From: Verrucomicrobiaceae bacterium
GTDB lineage: Bacteria; Verrucomicrobiota; Verrucomicrobiia; Verrucomicrobiales; Verrucomicrobiaceae
Reading direction: 5' to 3'
NCBI GenBank assembly: GCA_024232965.1
Contig: JACKQF010000008.1
Span: 186,001-250,000, forward strand
Length of the DNA stretch: 64,000 nt
Below are positions 7,410 through 16,446 of this stretch, piece by piece; the first letter of the stretch is position 1; each line of letters begins with the position of its first letter. Under the pieces are notes generated by a model. It had not been told where the DNA came from. It did no database searches and saw nothing but the letters and a program-made list of their open reading frames with translations. The translations under genes and the position numbers were made by a program.

Positions 7410-8978
7410 TCACTGCACGCGACGGCCTGCGCCGGGGGACTGGATGGGGAGGCTCTGTGAACCCGTGCTTCTGGGCTCAGGTACGATGAATACCCTGCCT
7501 GTGTAGGGACATTTGGCCTTCGATCCGGGTCTCATGTCCCGAACGTCAATGTAGGTGTCCGCCGGACCAAAAGGTGCGATGACAAAGCCGGGTCTGCCGT
7601 TGACCGGGGTCGCGGTAGGTAGATCCGAAGCGGCCATCGTCTCCGCCTGTGTTTGCGATACTGGCAGCTCCAGCATCAGGGTCTGCCGCTCCCCTCCCGC
7701 GAAATCGTCCGCAGCGCGGACGGAGAGATCGAGCGATAGCGACCATGGCTCCTTTCCGGCTTGTGAGGGAGGCGCTGAAGTGGGCGGAGAAAATGTCAGC
7801 GTGAAGGTGCGCGTCTCACCGGGCGGCATCTCGGTGCCTTTCGAAAGCAGTGGATTGTCCCCGACCCAGTTGATGCCATTGGCACCGGTGGGGAGATAGA
7901 CGGTGCCATCTGGCCCGACGAGGCGGCTGGTGACCTGCTCCCACTGCCAGCCGGGATCGGGAGAATAACCGGATTGCTTTTGCGCCAGACCGATGGCGAG
8001 CGCCGCCTGGCTCGCGGCATCGGTCGTGAATTCCAGCGTCGCTTCGACCTCGCTGTTGCGCAGCTGGCGCACCTTGACCCAGCGTCCCGCAAAACCTTTG
8101 CGCGAAAACGTGCCGGGCGGGGGAGGCGGGGGAGCAGGTTTGGCGACGACGGGTGGGGGCTTCGTGACCGATGCCGAAGGTGGCTCAATCGCCGCAGCGC
8201 GGCCATTGAAATAAAACCGACCGCTGATAGTGCCCGCAATGAACGGGCTCTGCAACGGCTGGCCATCGCTGCGGGTGCCGCCCATGGATTCCGTCTCCGC
8301 CGTGACATCGCCCCAGAGATCCATGAAACTGGTTTGCGGTTTGCCCAGGTGTTTCAGCAGCGCGGCAGTGAAAAGGCTGTGCCCCAGATCATCGCTCTCA
8401 TAGGCCACCTGGGAGGGCTGGGTGGCAAAGAGAAAAACCAGGCCGCTGGCACCCCGCATGGCGGCAAGCCCGGCTGCGGAACTGCGGCCGGTAGCAGGCA
8501 GGGCATTGTTCCGGCAGGCATCCAAAAACACCAGGTTCAACCGGTTGCCAGCCTCCTTCATGCGGTTGGCCACACGCTGGGCATTCACCGCCTCCTGGGG
8601 AAGATCCGCCTGGCTGCGGATGGCGGTACCAGAGGGAATCAGGAAGTTGCGATCGCTCTCGTCCTCCTTCATGCAGCCGTGTCCGGCAAAAAAGAACAGA
8701 CCCACGCCCTTGCGCTCCGCCAGACGCTCCCCAAAGGCGTCGACCTCTGCGATCAGTCCGGCTCGATTCGGGTCGGTCACCACCTTGACCTCAAACCCCA
8801 GCTTTTCCAAGATCGCCCCCAGCGCCTTCACGTCCGCTGCGGCGGTCCCCAGGGTCTTGAAGTAGTGATCCGCGTATTTTTCGACACCAATCAACAGAGC
8901 GGTACGATTTTCCGCAGCATCCTGGGCGGACAGCGACGCGGCGCAGGCGAGAACGAGGATGGACAATCGGAGGCGCAT
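7410..8978 (-). CDS. Exported caspase-like (peptidase C14) protein
   Basis: 522 residues from the ATG at 8978, which starts a signal peptide (MRLRLSILVLACAASLSAQ). The longer frame to 9038 adds Cys/Ser-rich residues and is not preferred. Residues ~25-245 form a caspase/metacaspase p20 fold: NRTALLIGVEKYADHYF, catalytic His in FFFAGHG (about His100) and catalytic Cys in LVFLDACRNNALP (about Cys155). A proline-rich linker (APPPPPPG) leads to a beta-rich C-terminal region (~300-520) ending SLPIQSPGAGRRVQ. That tail is shared with the DUF4384 protein at 11196-12152. An exported Arg/Lys-specific protease with a ligand-binding tail is the likely form; the substrate is unknown. Confidence 0.85.
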   Translation of the reverse strand: MRLRLSILVLACAASLSAQDAAENRTALLIGVEKYADHYFKTLGTAAADVKALGAILEKLGFEVKVVTDPNRAGLIAEVDAFGERLAERKGVGLFFFAGHGCMKEDESDRNFLIPSGTAIRSQADLPQEAVNAQRVANRMKEAGNRLNLVFLDACRNNALPATGRSSAAGLAAMRGASGLVFLFATQPSQVAYESDDLGHSLFTAALLKHLGKPQTSFMDLWGDVTAETESMGGTRSDGQPLQSPFIAGTISGRFYFNGRAAAIEPPSASVTKPPPVVAKPAPPPPPPGTFSRKGFAGRWVKVRQLRNSEVEATLEFTTDAASQAALAIGLAQKQSGYSPDPGWQWEQVTSRLVGPDGTVYLPTGANGINWVGDNPLLSKGTEMPPGETRTFTLTFSPPTSAPPSQAGKEPWSLSLDLSVRAADDFAGGERQTLMLELPVSQTQAETMAASDLPTATPVNGRPGFVIAPFGPADTYIDVRDMRPGSKAKCPYTGRVFIVPEPRSTGSQSLPIQSPGAGRRVQ

Positions 8979-9067
8979 GGGGAGACAGGACGAGCACGGA
9001 CGGTGGGTGCAGCTCATAAGAGCATAGGACGTCTGCAACAGGGCGAGCGCGAAGACGAAGGATGTGT

Positions 9068-9826
9068 TTAGTCGCTCAAGGCATGAAAGGCCACCCGGCG
9101 ATTCGGTGCGCGGAGGGCTTCATTCTCGAAGCTGCTGAGTTCAGGGTTGGGGTGAAAGAGCGGATCGCTCTCGCCAAACCCAGCGGGCTGGAGCTGGCGG
9201 GGGCTGACGCCGAAGTGCAGGAGCCAAGCGCAGGCGGCCTCTGCCCGCAGGCAGGAGAGGCGCTGGTTGTGAACATCAGTACCGAGATCACAGGTGTGGC
9301 CCTCCACCAAGAAACGGCGGTTGGGCAGGGTCTTCAGCGCGTGGGCAATGCCGCGCAGGATCTCCTGCCCCTCTGGGGTGACGGTGGCGGAATCGAGCTC
9401 AAACCGGATGCTGTCAAAAGCGATCATCTCGGTGGCATTCACCTGAAAGTCGGCCTCAACGGTGGTGATCTGGTCGATCTGTTCCGAGGGAATCGGCGGC
9501 GGTGGTGGCGGAGCGGGAGCGGCGGCGAGAGGAGCCGGGGACTGCCCCGCAGGCACGGCTGGCACCTGGGCAGGCGGATCCACACGACCCGCCGCATCCG
9601 CCGCAGCGGCCTCCACCGGTGTCATGAGCTGCTGCACAGGTCCGCGACTGCGGATGACGCTGCCGGACCGTGTGGCGACACTGCCCCGAGGCCGGAGCCC
9701 ACGAGTCAGCGGCTTGAACGTGTCCTGCATCTGCTGGGCAGCCGCAGCCGCCGGGGCGCTGAGGGCTGTGTCTTCCGCTTGGGCAGTAAGAATGGGGAGG
9801 AAGAGTAGTGGAAGGAGGCGTTTCAT
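9068..9826 (-). CDS. OmpA-family outer-membrane/periplasmic protein
   Basis: 252 residues with signal peptide MKRLLPLLFLPILTAQAE, an Ala/Pro-rich linker (residues ~20-110) and a C-terminal OmpA-like peptidoglycan-binding domain (~125-250). The visible landmarks are IRFELDSATVTPEGQEIL, RFLVEGHTCDLG, NQRLSCLRAEAACAWLL and PNRRVAFHAL. OmpA_C domains grip the peptidoglycan diaminopimelate. This one probably tethers an envelope complex. It sits inside the caspase-like cluster, about 90 bp downstream of the caspase-like gene in genomic order and on the same strand. Confidence 0.85.
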   Translation of the reverse strand: MKRLLPLLFLPILTAQAEDTALSAPAAAAAQQMQDTFKPLTRGLRPRGSVATRSGSVIRSRGPVQQLMTPVEAAAADAAGRVDPPAQVPAVPAGQSPAPLAAAPAPPPPPPIPSEQIDQITTVEADFQVNATEMIAFDSIRFELDSATVTPEGQEILRGIAHALKTLPNRRFLVEGHTCDLGTDVHNQRLSCLRAEAACAWLLHFGVSPRQLQPAGFGESDPLFHPNPELSSFENEALRAPNRRVAFHALSD

Positions 9827-9842
9827 GGGGTGCTTGGTTGGT

Positions 9843-10502
9843 TCATTTGCCGACGGTCTCAGCCATCCAAAGGGAGCCTGGGGTCAGAGGAATGGGGTCG
9901 AGGCCACTGCGTTTGACGGTGAGGGAGGGACTGGGATACTTGACCATTCCCATCATGTAGTCCATGACCTGGATCGGGTGATAGCCGGGTGGCAATTCTA
10001 GGCGAACGCTTTTTTCCTTGGAACTGATAATCTGCCCGCCGACGCGGACGCTGCCCTGCCGTCCTCCGAAAATGAACTCGTAGGTGTCTTTTTCGGTGAC
10101 CAGAAAAAAGCCCTCCCACAGCACCGTGACCCGGTCATCGCCATACCCGACAGCACTGCGATGGCGCGCCGCATCAAAGGAATCGCCCGTGACTGCGCGC
10201 TCATCGGAGGGGGTCGCCTTGGCGGGCGGCGCCGAGGTGATGTTCGCCCCGCCAGTGCGGACATAGGTTTTGGCGATGCAACCGGGGATCATCGCCGGTG
10301 CTTCCGCTGCGGTGCTGCCGCTAACAGCACCCGCATCCAGATCGCGCCGGATGGAACGCAGCTCTTCCAAGAGAAGAGCCATCTGCTCTTCGACGCGATT
10401 GAGGCGTTCCTGGGGGCTGGGCCGTGGTGCCGGCAAGGGATCGGCGCCGATGGCTGTGGAGGCAAGAATGCCGAGGCTGAGAAGCAGGATGGAATGGTGC
10501 AT
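9843..10502 (-). CDS. Exported coiled-coil/beta-sandwich protein, paralogue 1
   Basis: 219 residues. Signal peptide MHHSILLLSLGILASTAIGA, a short coiled coil (RLNRVEEQMALLLEELRSIRRDL, about 33-55) and a beta-rich domain with TVLWEGFFLVTEKDTYEFIFGG and RLELPPGYHPIQVMDY. This resembles PA14-type carbohydrate-binding sandwiches, although the assignment is tentative. It is clearly paralogous to the adjacent gene 10515-11165, with the same order of coiled coil, PGCxxKTxVRTGGA, beta-domain and a C-terminal (L/M)TPG(S/T)LW motif. The pair probably arose by tandem duplication. Confidence 0.7.
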   Translation of the reverse strand: MHHSILLLSLGILASTAIGADPLPAPRPSPQERLNRVEEQMALLLEELRSIRRDLDAGAVSGSTAAEAPAMIPGCIAKTYVRTGGANITSAPPAKATPSDERAVTGDSFDAARHRSAVGYGDDRVTVLWEGFFLVTEKDTYEFIFGGRQGSVRVGGQIISSKEKSVRLELPPGYHPIQVMDYMMGMVKYPSPSLTVKRSGLDPIPLTPGSLWMAETVGK

Positions 10503-10514
10503 GGTGGGTGGGGG

Positions 10515-11165
10515 TTAGTTGCTTTCGATTCTCCAGAGAGTGCCTGGCGTCATCGGCAGGGGGTCGGCACCGCTGCGCTTGATACTGAAGGCGGGCGGGG
10601 TGGAGCGATTGAATGGACTGACAAAATCCAGCACCTGCACGGGGTGGTAGCCGGGCGTCAGCTCCAGCCGGGTGGTGGTGTCTCTTTGCGAAATGACTTG
10701 GTCGCCAATCCGCACCTGCCCCTGATAACCGGTGAAGATGAACTCGTACACGTCTTTTTCGGTGATGCGCACATAGCCGTCCCACAAGACGGTGACAGCT
10801 TCATTGGCATACCCTGCGGCCGCACGATGAGTGAATGCATCAAACAGTTTGCCGGTGTCCTCCCGTTCATCGGAAGGGGTCACCTTTGAGGGCGGCGGAG
10901 ACGCAGGATCAGCACCGCCAGTGCGGACGAAGGTTTTCACGCTGCAGCCGGGGACAAGCCTTTCCTCCACCGCAACGCTACCGCCAGGGCCGGGTGTGGG
11001 CTGCCCGCCGTTTTGCTCGCGCCGCAGGGCGCGCACTTCCTCCAGGAGTACGGCAATTTGCTGCTCGATGCGGCTGAGGCGTTCCTCCGTGGTAAGCGGC
11101 GGAGATGAATCTTGAGCCAGGAGGGGGCTGGCAAGGATGGAGAAGGCCAAGAGAAAGGGTTTCAT
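10515..11165 (-). CDS. Exported coiled-coil/beta-sandwich protein, paralogue 2
   Basis: 216 residues with signal MKPFLLAFSILASPLLAQ, a coiled coil ERLSRIEQQIAVLLEEVRAL, the conserved PGCSVKTFVRTGGADP and a C-terminal PA14-like beta domain (TVLWDGYVRITEKDVYEFIFTG, RLELTPGYHPVQVLDF). It is the tandem paralogue of the 9843-10502 product. Only 12 bp separates the two genes, so they are likely cotranscribed. The role is probably ligand binding or scaffolding in the envelope. Confidence 0.7.
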   Translation of the reverse strand: MKPFLLAFSILASPLLAQDSSPPLTTEERLSRIEQQIAVLLEEVRALRREQNGGQPTPGPGGSVAVEERLVPGCSVKTFVRTGGADPASPPPSKVTPSDEREDTGKLFDAFTHRAAAGYANEAVTVLWDGYVRITEKDVYEFIFTGYQGQVRIGDQVISQRDTTTRLELTPGYHPVQVLDFVSPFNRSTPPAFSIKRSGADPLPMTPGTLWRIESN

Positions 11166-11195
11166 CGGATGGAAGTGGCGAGGAAATTGGGTGAG

Positions 11196-12152
11196 TCACT
11201 GAACACGGCGGGAGGCACCAGGAGGTTGAACCGGAAGAGAGAGCGAGGGCACAGCAGAAACTGCGCGACGAATGGTATAGCTGACTGCGTGGTGCGGCAG
11301 GCCGGTGAAATCCAGCCGCTGCGTATCGAGCTGCATGTAGGTCGGCTGCGGCCCACGGGTGCGCAGGCCGGGATCTTTCAAGGTTCCCAACCCGCTGCCT
11401 GCGCGGCTGATGGGCTTCATCGGCACTTTCGAGAGCACAGCAACGATCGATTCGGTGACGATCTGCGGATCGCCAGGGAGCTGTGGCATGCCCATGGGAT
11501 AACGCATCACGGTGCCGTCCGGCGCAGGAGGCAGGTCCCCTGGTAACCGCAGCGTCGTGCCGGCTTTTTGAAATGCGTCTGGACGCAGTTCGTTCGGGTA
11601 AAGCGTGTCCACCCGACCATCGGCCCAGACGGCATACAAATACAGGTAGCCGTCCTCCGGGATTTCCACCGAAAGTGTCATCAGCTCGCCCTCTTCGTAG
11701 CTGAGTTTGTTCAGGTTGAGCTTGAGCGCCTGGGAGATGGGACGTGGCGGGGGATCTGGGTCGGGGAGAATTTTGGTCGATTTGTGATCGTCTCCCCTTT
11801 GACGACGCTCATCTTTATTCAACAAGCCAAAGGCTAGCACCACCCCCATCAGTCCCAGCAATATCGCGACGACCAAGGCAAAGGTCCATTCACCGCCCTG
11901 CTTGCCTGAGCTGTGGTTGATGGTGCGATGGTCATTGATGACGGTATTGCGCTGGGCACCGATGTTGGTCTCCACCCTGGTGCTGTGATCGTGATGTTCG
12001 GTGCGACTGCGGTCGATGGTGTTCCCGCCAATCACGGGCTCAGAGGCAGCAGGGCGTGGCGTGGGACGGGGCAGAGTCGCCGCACAAGTCGGGCAATGAG
12101 TGGCACTGCTCGGGACAGGGTGGTTGCACGCTGGGCAGGATTCGGGTGTCAT
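11196..12152 (-). CDS. Zinc-ribbon membrane protein with DUF4384 domain
   Basis: 318 residues. The N-terminus carries a zinc ribbon with two CxxC knuckles (CPACNHPVPSSATHCPTC), then a His-rich polar stretch and one transmembrane helix (FALVVAILLGLMGVVLAFGLL, about 92-112). A C-terminal DUF4384 domain follows (~145-250: LSVEIPEDGYLYLYAVWADGRVDTLYPN). DUF4384 often occurs with caspase-like and FGE proteins. The tail SLPVQPPGASRRVQ matches that of the exported caspase-like protein. Its start overlaps the stop of the upstream pyroglutamyl-peptidase gene by 4 bp, so the two are translationally coupled. Confidence 0.75.
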   Translation of the reverse strand: MTPESCPACNHPVPSSATHCPTCAATLPRPTPRPAASEPVIGGNTIDRSRTEHHDHSTRVETNIGAQRNTVINDHRTINHSSGKQGGEWTFALVVAILLGLMGVVLAFGLLNKDERRQRGDDHKSTKILPDPDPPPRPISQALKLNLNKLSYEEGELMTLSVEIPEDGYLYLYAVWADGRVDTLYPNELRPDAFQKAGTTLRLPGDLPPAPDGTVMRYPMGMPQLPGDPQIVTESIVAVLSKVPMKPISRAGSGLGTLKDPGLRTRGPQPTYMQLDTQRLDFTGLPHHAVSYTIRRAVSAVPSLSLPVQPPGASRRVQ

Positions 12153-12859
12153 GGAGGTGTGGGAAGATTCGATTTGGCGAGGGCTTCTTCAATGCAAGGC
12201 AGGATGGCTTTGGCAAATTGGTCAATCAGCGCCGCATCCATGAGGCGCTCCGATCCGTCCGGCATCTTCACTTTGGCTCCCAACACCGGTGTGTGGATAA
12301 AGAGCACCGTCGGGGTGGGTTCAGCCGCCGTCGATTTTGCATTGAGGAGATTGAACAGCATTTCCTCACAAAGGTAGTTACCCGCCTCCTTGGAAACCCG
12401 CACTGGCAGGCCTTGACTCCGCAGCATTTCGGCGAGGACCGTCGCAGGAAAGGGCGTCGTCAACTGATCAGGCGCTGCTGGCAGGATACGCTCTTGTGTG
12501 GGCTTCTTGCGTTGGTTGTCCGCGTAATCAGCCCGCCGATTGTCGGCGACGGTTTCGATGCTGAAGACCGGGGTGCCCTCGCCAAAGGCCAACCAGAGCG
12601 TCCATGGTTTGGACTTTTCGGCTGCCAACGCCTTTTCCGGCGCCCCCCAGACCACTGGCACCTCCACCAGCGTGAGATCACGCCCAGGATTGGCTGCGGC
12701 AATGGCCTTGGCAACTTGGTAAGATGCATTGACTTTGCGGCCGCCAAACGGCTCAAAGCCGGAAAGAATGAACCGACCTGAAACCGTGGTCGTGTCTGAA
12801 TGAGCAGGCAGCCAGGCTGCGGCGAAACTAATGATGAACAGCGCGGTGAGTCGATTCAT
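12149..12859 (-). CDS. Pyroglutamyl-peptidase I-like (peptidase C15), exported
   Basis: 236 residues from the ATG at 12859, which opens a signal peptide (MNRLTALFIISFAAAWLPAHS). The longer frame would begin inside the upstream gene. Motifs of the C15 family: FILSGFEPFGGRKVNAS, SIETVADNRR (Glu near 100), EAGNYLCEEML (Cys near 162) and VLFIHTPVL (His near 187). The family removes N-terminal pyroglutamate from peptides, and most members are cytosolic. The signal peptide here suggests a periplasmic or extracellular enzyme. It is translationally coupled to the DUF4384 gene. Confidence 0.75.
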   Translation of the reverse strand: MNRLTALFIISFAAAWLPAHSDTTTVSGRFILSGFEPFGGRKVNASYQVAKAIAAANPGRDLTLVEVPVVWGAPEKALAAEKSKPWTLWLAFGEGTPVFSIETVADNRRADYADNQRKKPTQERILPAAPDQLTTPFPATVLAEMLRSQGLPVRVSKEAGNYLCEEMLFNLLNAKSTAAEPTPTVLFIHTPVLGAKVKMPDGSERLMDAALIDQFAKAILPCIEEALAKSNLPTPP

Positions 12860-12869
12860 TGGCGTCGAA

Positions 12870-14402
12870 TTAGGGATTGGGAACAAGTTTGAAGGTGCCG
12901 CCACTGCCGTTGCTGAAGCCCCACTTCCCCATGATAATGCCAGTGGCAGGGTCCAATTGCCCAAGGTAGTCAGCCGGAGGCTGGGTAAAGTAGCGGTAAG
13001 ATTTGCCGAATTGCAGGAAGATTCGCCCGTCCCTCTCCAGCACAGTGCCCTTCAGGCTGCCATGCATCTGGCCATCGGGACCGGCGGTGCCAAAACCGGT
13101 ATATGGCTCGGTATAGACCGCAGTGAACTCTGGTCCGCCGTTGCCTTCGGGTATCACGACGTCAAAACTGACGGGATTGGCACGCTGCTGCGCTGTATAA
13201 CCCGTGCCGTAGTAGTAAGTGCCACGCCACGTTCCAGTAAGCAGTGGGGCGCGCTGCTCCGCTAAGCCATCCATCCCCAACCGTGCGAGCGTGTCGGTCG
13301 AAAGCAAACCATTCGCGGGTAGACTGTTGGAAGCCTGCCAACGGACAATGGCCTCGTGGGTGAGGCTACCCGTCTGCCCATCGGGCACGCCCTGATAATA
13401 CCCCATCTGCGCCAGCTTGGACTGAACCCCTAGCAGGATCTTGGTGCGGCTGTAGGCATTGAAGGTTTCGTACTTGCTGCCTTGAAAAATCTGATCGAGC
13501 GAGACACTCCCACGATTGGGTGGAACCGCCGCAGGTGCCGTGGGAACATTCGGCGACATGCCGCTACCCGGCACAGGACGATTCGTCACAACGACGGGTC
13601 GGCTGGCGCCCAGCTCGCCATGCGCAATGGTGAAATCGCGGAAGACCTTACCTGCCCCGTCGAACTTCAACCACGGCGTCTGCCGCTTTTGGGTAGACTG
13701 ATCCACCGCATCGCTGACGGAGAGAAAGGCATCGAAGGCGCTGATCCCTGGGCGAGCAAAGTTTTCCAGAAGTGCCGTGGTGAACGGGCTATTGCGGCCT
13801 TCCCCATCCAGCGCAGGTTGGCCAGGACCTGCCGCGAACATGATCATGGTGGCGTCCGGCAGGACCTCCTCTTTAACCTCTGCCAAGCCACGACCGACGC
13901 CGCGGGTAGCGACCCAGGACCGCTTCAACGGGTTGTCCCTGCAGCAGTCAAGAATCACCAGCTTCGCCTTAACCCCAGCTTCCTTCATGTCGGCCAGGAC
14001 GCTATCCACCGCAATTGCCTGGGTCCGGAGTTGCGCCTCCGTCTCCAACACGGCGTTGACCGGCAGCAGATAGTTTCGCCCCGCCACCTCTACGCCATGC
14101 CCTGCGAAGTAAAACAAGCCCACACTCGCATCCCCACCACTTTCACGGAAACTTCCCACCGCAGAATACACAGCCTCCGTGGTGCCGTCTTCGACCAGGG
14201 TGACACTGAAACCCTCGTTTTGCAAAAGGGCGGCCACCGCCCGTGCATCTCGCAATGCATTGTCCAACCGCGGTGCTGCCTCGTAAGCAGCATTGCCGAC
14301 AACAATCGCCATTCGCTCAGCCCCGGCTGCTATCAACGACAGTGCAAGATATCCAATCAATCCACATACGGCTACCGGGCATTTCATCGAGATGTTGGTC
14401 AT
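12870..14402 (-). CDS. Caspase-like (peptidase C14) protein with peptidoglycan-binding domain
   Basis: About 510 residues from the ATG at 14402; 14387 is an alternative. A hydrophobic N-terminus (CPVAVCGLIGYLALSLIAAG) acts as signal or anchor. The caspase fold (~30-240) has RMAIVVGNAAYEAAPRLDN, catalytic His in FYFAGHGVEV (about His102) and Cys in VILDCCRDNPLKRSW (about Cys154). After a proline-rich linker there is a PG_binding_1-type repeat (~330-385, ILLGVQSKLAQMGYYQGVPD) and a C-terminal beta domain (TGTWRGTYYYG). The wall-binding module suggests a protease held at the peptidoglycan. It is the second caspase-like protease of the cluster and lies 10 bp upstream of the C15 gene. Confidence 0.8.
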   Translation of the reverse strand: MTNISMKCPVAVCGLIGYLALSLIAAGAERMAIVVGNAAYEAAPRLDNALRDARAVAALLQNEGFSVTLVEDGTTEAVYSAVGSFRESGGDASVGLFYFAGHGVEVAGRNYLLPVNAVLETEAQLRTQAIAVDSVLADMKEAGVKAKLVILDCCRDNPLKRSWVATRGVGRGLAEVKEEVLPDATMIMFAAGPGQPALDGEGRNSPFTTALLENFARPGISAFDAFLSVSDAVDQSTQKRQTPWLKFDGAGKVFRDFTIAHGELGASRPVVVTNRPVPGSGMSPNVPTAPAAVPPNRGSVSLDQIFQGSKYETFNAYSRTKILLGVQSKLAQMGYYQGVPDGQTGSLTHEAIVRWQASNSLPANGLLSTDTLARLGMDGLAEQRAPLLTGTWRGTYYYGTGYTAQQRANPVSFDVVIPEGNGGPEFTAVYTEPYTGFGTAGPDGQMHGSLKGTVLERDGRIFLQFGKSYRYFTQPPADYLGQLDPATGIIMGKWGFSNGSGGTFKLVPNP

Positions 14403-14751
14403 AGACTCGCAAAAAGAAAGACGTTGAACCCTTTTCCGGGGAATATTGTATTCAAATCTAGACTGCATTGGGAGCAAAACTGACAATTTCCTTGCGATCA
14501 TGCACCTCAGGTCTTGTCCGCTCCAACCATGATAAAGGTGATGGAGCGAGCCCATCGATTGTAGCTGTGTGTGATTCAACAGCTGGTCCTCACTCGATTG
14601 GGGGAAGGAAAGGGCAAGCGCAGGCTCCTTCTTCATCGCTGTTAGCAGCGCTCATGTTCATCCAGCTTGGGCGTCATCTATGCAGGCGAGAATCAAACCC
14701 GGCGCTTGACCCTGCGAGAGTTCTCCGCGACTCTGGCCGCCCTGTTTTTCC
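14403..14751. other. Divergent intergenic region (about 350 bp)
   Basis: The gap lies between the caspase-like gene (minus) and metG (plus). An open frame continues through it on the minus strand, but its translation has no recognisable sequence. I see no RNA gene or strong hairpin. It presumably carries the two promoters. Confidence 0.4.
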
Positions 14752-16329
14752 ATGTCCAAGCCCTACTACATCACCACCGCGATTGATTACACCAACGCAC
14801 CTCCGCACATCGGTCACGCTTATGAAAAAGTGATGGCAGATGTAATGGCTCGGTTTCAGCGGCTGACAGGGCGGGAAGTCTATTTCCTGACGGGGGTGGA
14901 TCAGCACGGGCAAAAAGTGCAAAAAAGCGCGGATGCGGCAGGCTTGAGCCCACAGGCTTTTGTCGATGGCGTGACGAGCAAGTTCTTGGCGCTCTGGGAG
15001 CGGCTGAACGTTCGCTACGATGGCTGGGCGGCGACCACTGATGATCGGCACAAGCGGGTCGTGCAGGCAATGTTGCAAAAACTCTTCGACTGCGGCCAAC
15101 TTTACAAGCAGACCTACAAGGGCCACTACAGCGTGCGGCAGGAGCAATTCCTGACCGACAAAGAACGCGGCCCCGACGGAGTCTTCGGGGAGGAATGGGG
15201 CGAGGTCATTGAGCTGGAAGAGGACAACTACTACTTCAAGTTGAGCGAACACGTCGAATGGCTGAAGGGCTTCATTCGCAGTCATCCAGACTTCATCACC
15301 CCGGCCTTCCGCGCGAACGATATTTTGAACGCGCTGGAGTCCAGTGGCGGCCAAGATCTTTGTGTCAGCCGCCCGCTGGAGCGCCTGACCTGGGGCATCC
15401 CCTTCCCTTTTGATCCTGGTTTTGTGAACTACGTCTGGTTCGATGCCTTAACCAACTACATAAGCTTTGCCGGTTACTTGGCAGACGAATGTGGAAACGA
15501 GGGCCTGCCCGAATTCAAACGTCTCTGGCCCGCAGATGCAGAGGTGATCGGCAAAGACATCCTCGTCCCAGCACACGCCATTTACTGGATGACCATGCTG
15601 CACGCCCTGGGCTTCTCTGACGAGGATATGCCCAAGCTCGTCGTCCATGGCTGGTGGAATGTGAAGGGCGCCAAGATGAGTAAGAGCCTCGGCAACGTCA
15701 TCGACCCCAATGTGCTAGCGGATGCCTTTACTCCCGATGGCCTTCGTTATTACTTGATGAGAGACATTGCCACGGGTTACGACAGTGATTTCAGCGAGGA
15801 ACGCATCATCATGTCCTACAACAAGGAGCTGGCGGGCGGTCTCGGCAACTTGCTGAACCGCTCTCTGAACATGGCACATAAATATCGCGGCGGCGTCTTG
15901 GCTCCTGGCAGCTACGACGATGACGAAAACCGTGCGCTCCGCGAGACCGTGGCCGCTGCACCGACTGCATACGTGTCAAAAATGGCTGCTTGGGACATCC
16001 ATGAGGGCATTGCTGCCGCGTGGAAGATCGTGACGCACGCGAACCAGTTCGTGGATAGCACGCAACCATTCAAGCTTGCCAAAGATGAAACTCAGGCCGC
16101 CCGCCTAGACAGCGTTCTCTATCACTTGGCGGAGGCGCTCCTGCACGTGAGCGTGCTGCTGAGCCCCATCATTCCAGATGCGATGACAGCGCTGCGTGCG
16201 CAGATCGGTTGGACCTTGCCAGATGCTTTCGTGGTCAGCGATCTGAAATGGGGCCTGCTGGCAGATGGTCACCAACTCGGAACACCCGTCCCGCTTTTCC
16301 CACGACTCGAGTTCGAAGAAAAAGCCTGA
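14752..16329 (+). CDS. metG: Methionyl-tRNA synthetase
   Basis: 525 residues, class I synthetase charging tRNA-Met. The HIGH signature is PPHIGHAYEKVMADV and the KMSKS loop is KGAKMSKSLGNVIDP. The segment GVDQHGQKVQKSA and VNYVWFDALTNYISF are also diagnostic. The connective-peptide region has no CxxC zinc knuckles, so this is the zinc-free form of MetRS. The length fits a form without the C-terminal tRNA-binding dimerisation domain. The start codon directly opens MSKPYYITTAIDYTNA. Confidence 0.97.
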   Translation: MSKPYYITTAIDYTNAPPHIGHAYEKVMADVMARFQRLTGREVYFLTGVDQHGQKVQKSADAAGLSPQAFVDGVTSKFLALWERLNVRYDGWAATTDDRHKRVVQAMLQKLFDCGQLYKQTYKGHYSVRQEQFLTDKERGPDGVFGEEWGEVIELEEDNYYFKLSEHVEWLKGFIRSHPDFITPAFRANDILNALESSGGQDLCVSRPLERLTWGIPFPFDPGFVNYVWFDALTNYISFAGYLADECGNEGLPEFKRLWPADAEVIGKDILVPAHAIYWMTMLHALGFSDEDMPKLVVHGWWNVKGAKMSKSLGNVIDPNVLADAFTPDGLRYYLMRDIATGYDSDFSEERIIMSYNKELAGGLGNLLNRSLNMAHKYRGGVLAPGSYDDDENRALRETVAAAPTAYVSKMAAWDIHEGIAAAWKIVTHANQFVDSTQPFKLAKDETQAARLDSVLYHLAEALLHVSVLLSPIIPDAMTALRAQIGWTLPDAFVVSDLKWGLLADGHQLGTPVPLFPRLEFEEKA

Positions 16330-16446
16330 TCTTCCACCGTCATATAAAATCCTCCGGGGAACCTCTCCACCTGGAAATCAGTTGAATGCGGGCACGCTGC
16401 GTGCTCCGTAGACCTCTCCCCTTCCTCCTTCCACCCCAAAAAACTC

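Noticed and set aside
7974..9071. 365-residue plus-strand frame opposite the caspase-like gene
   Set aside because: Antisense composition (Arg/Gly/His-rich) and no recognisable motif; the caspase frame is clear.
13482..14483. 333-residue plus-strand frame opposite the second caspase-like gene
   Set aside because: No domain; the opposite strand carries His and Cys catalytic motifs.
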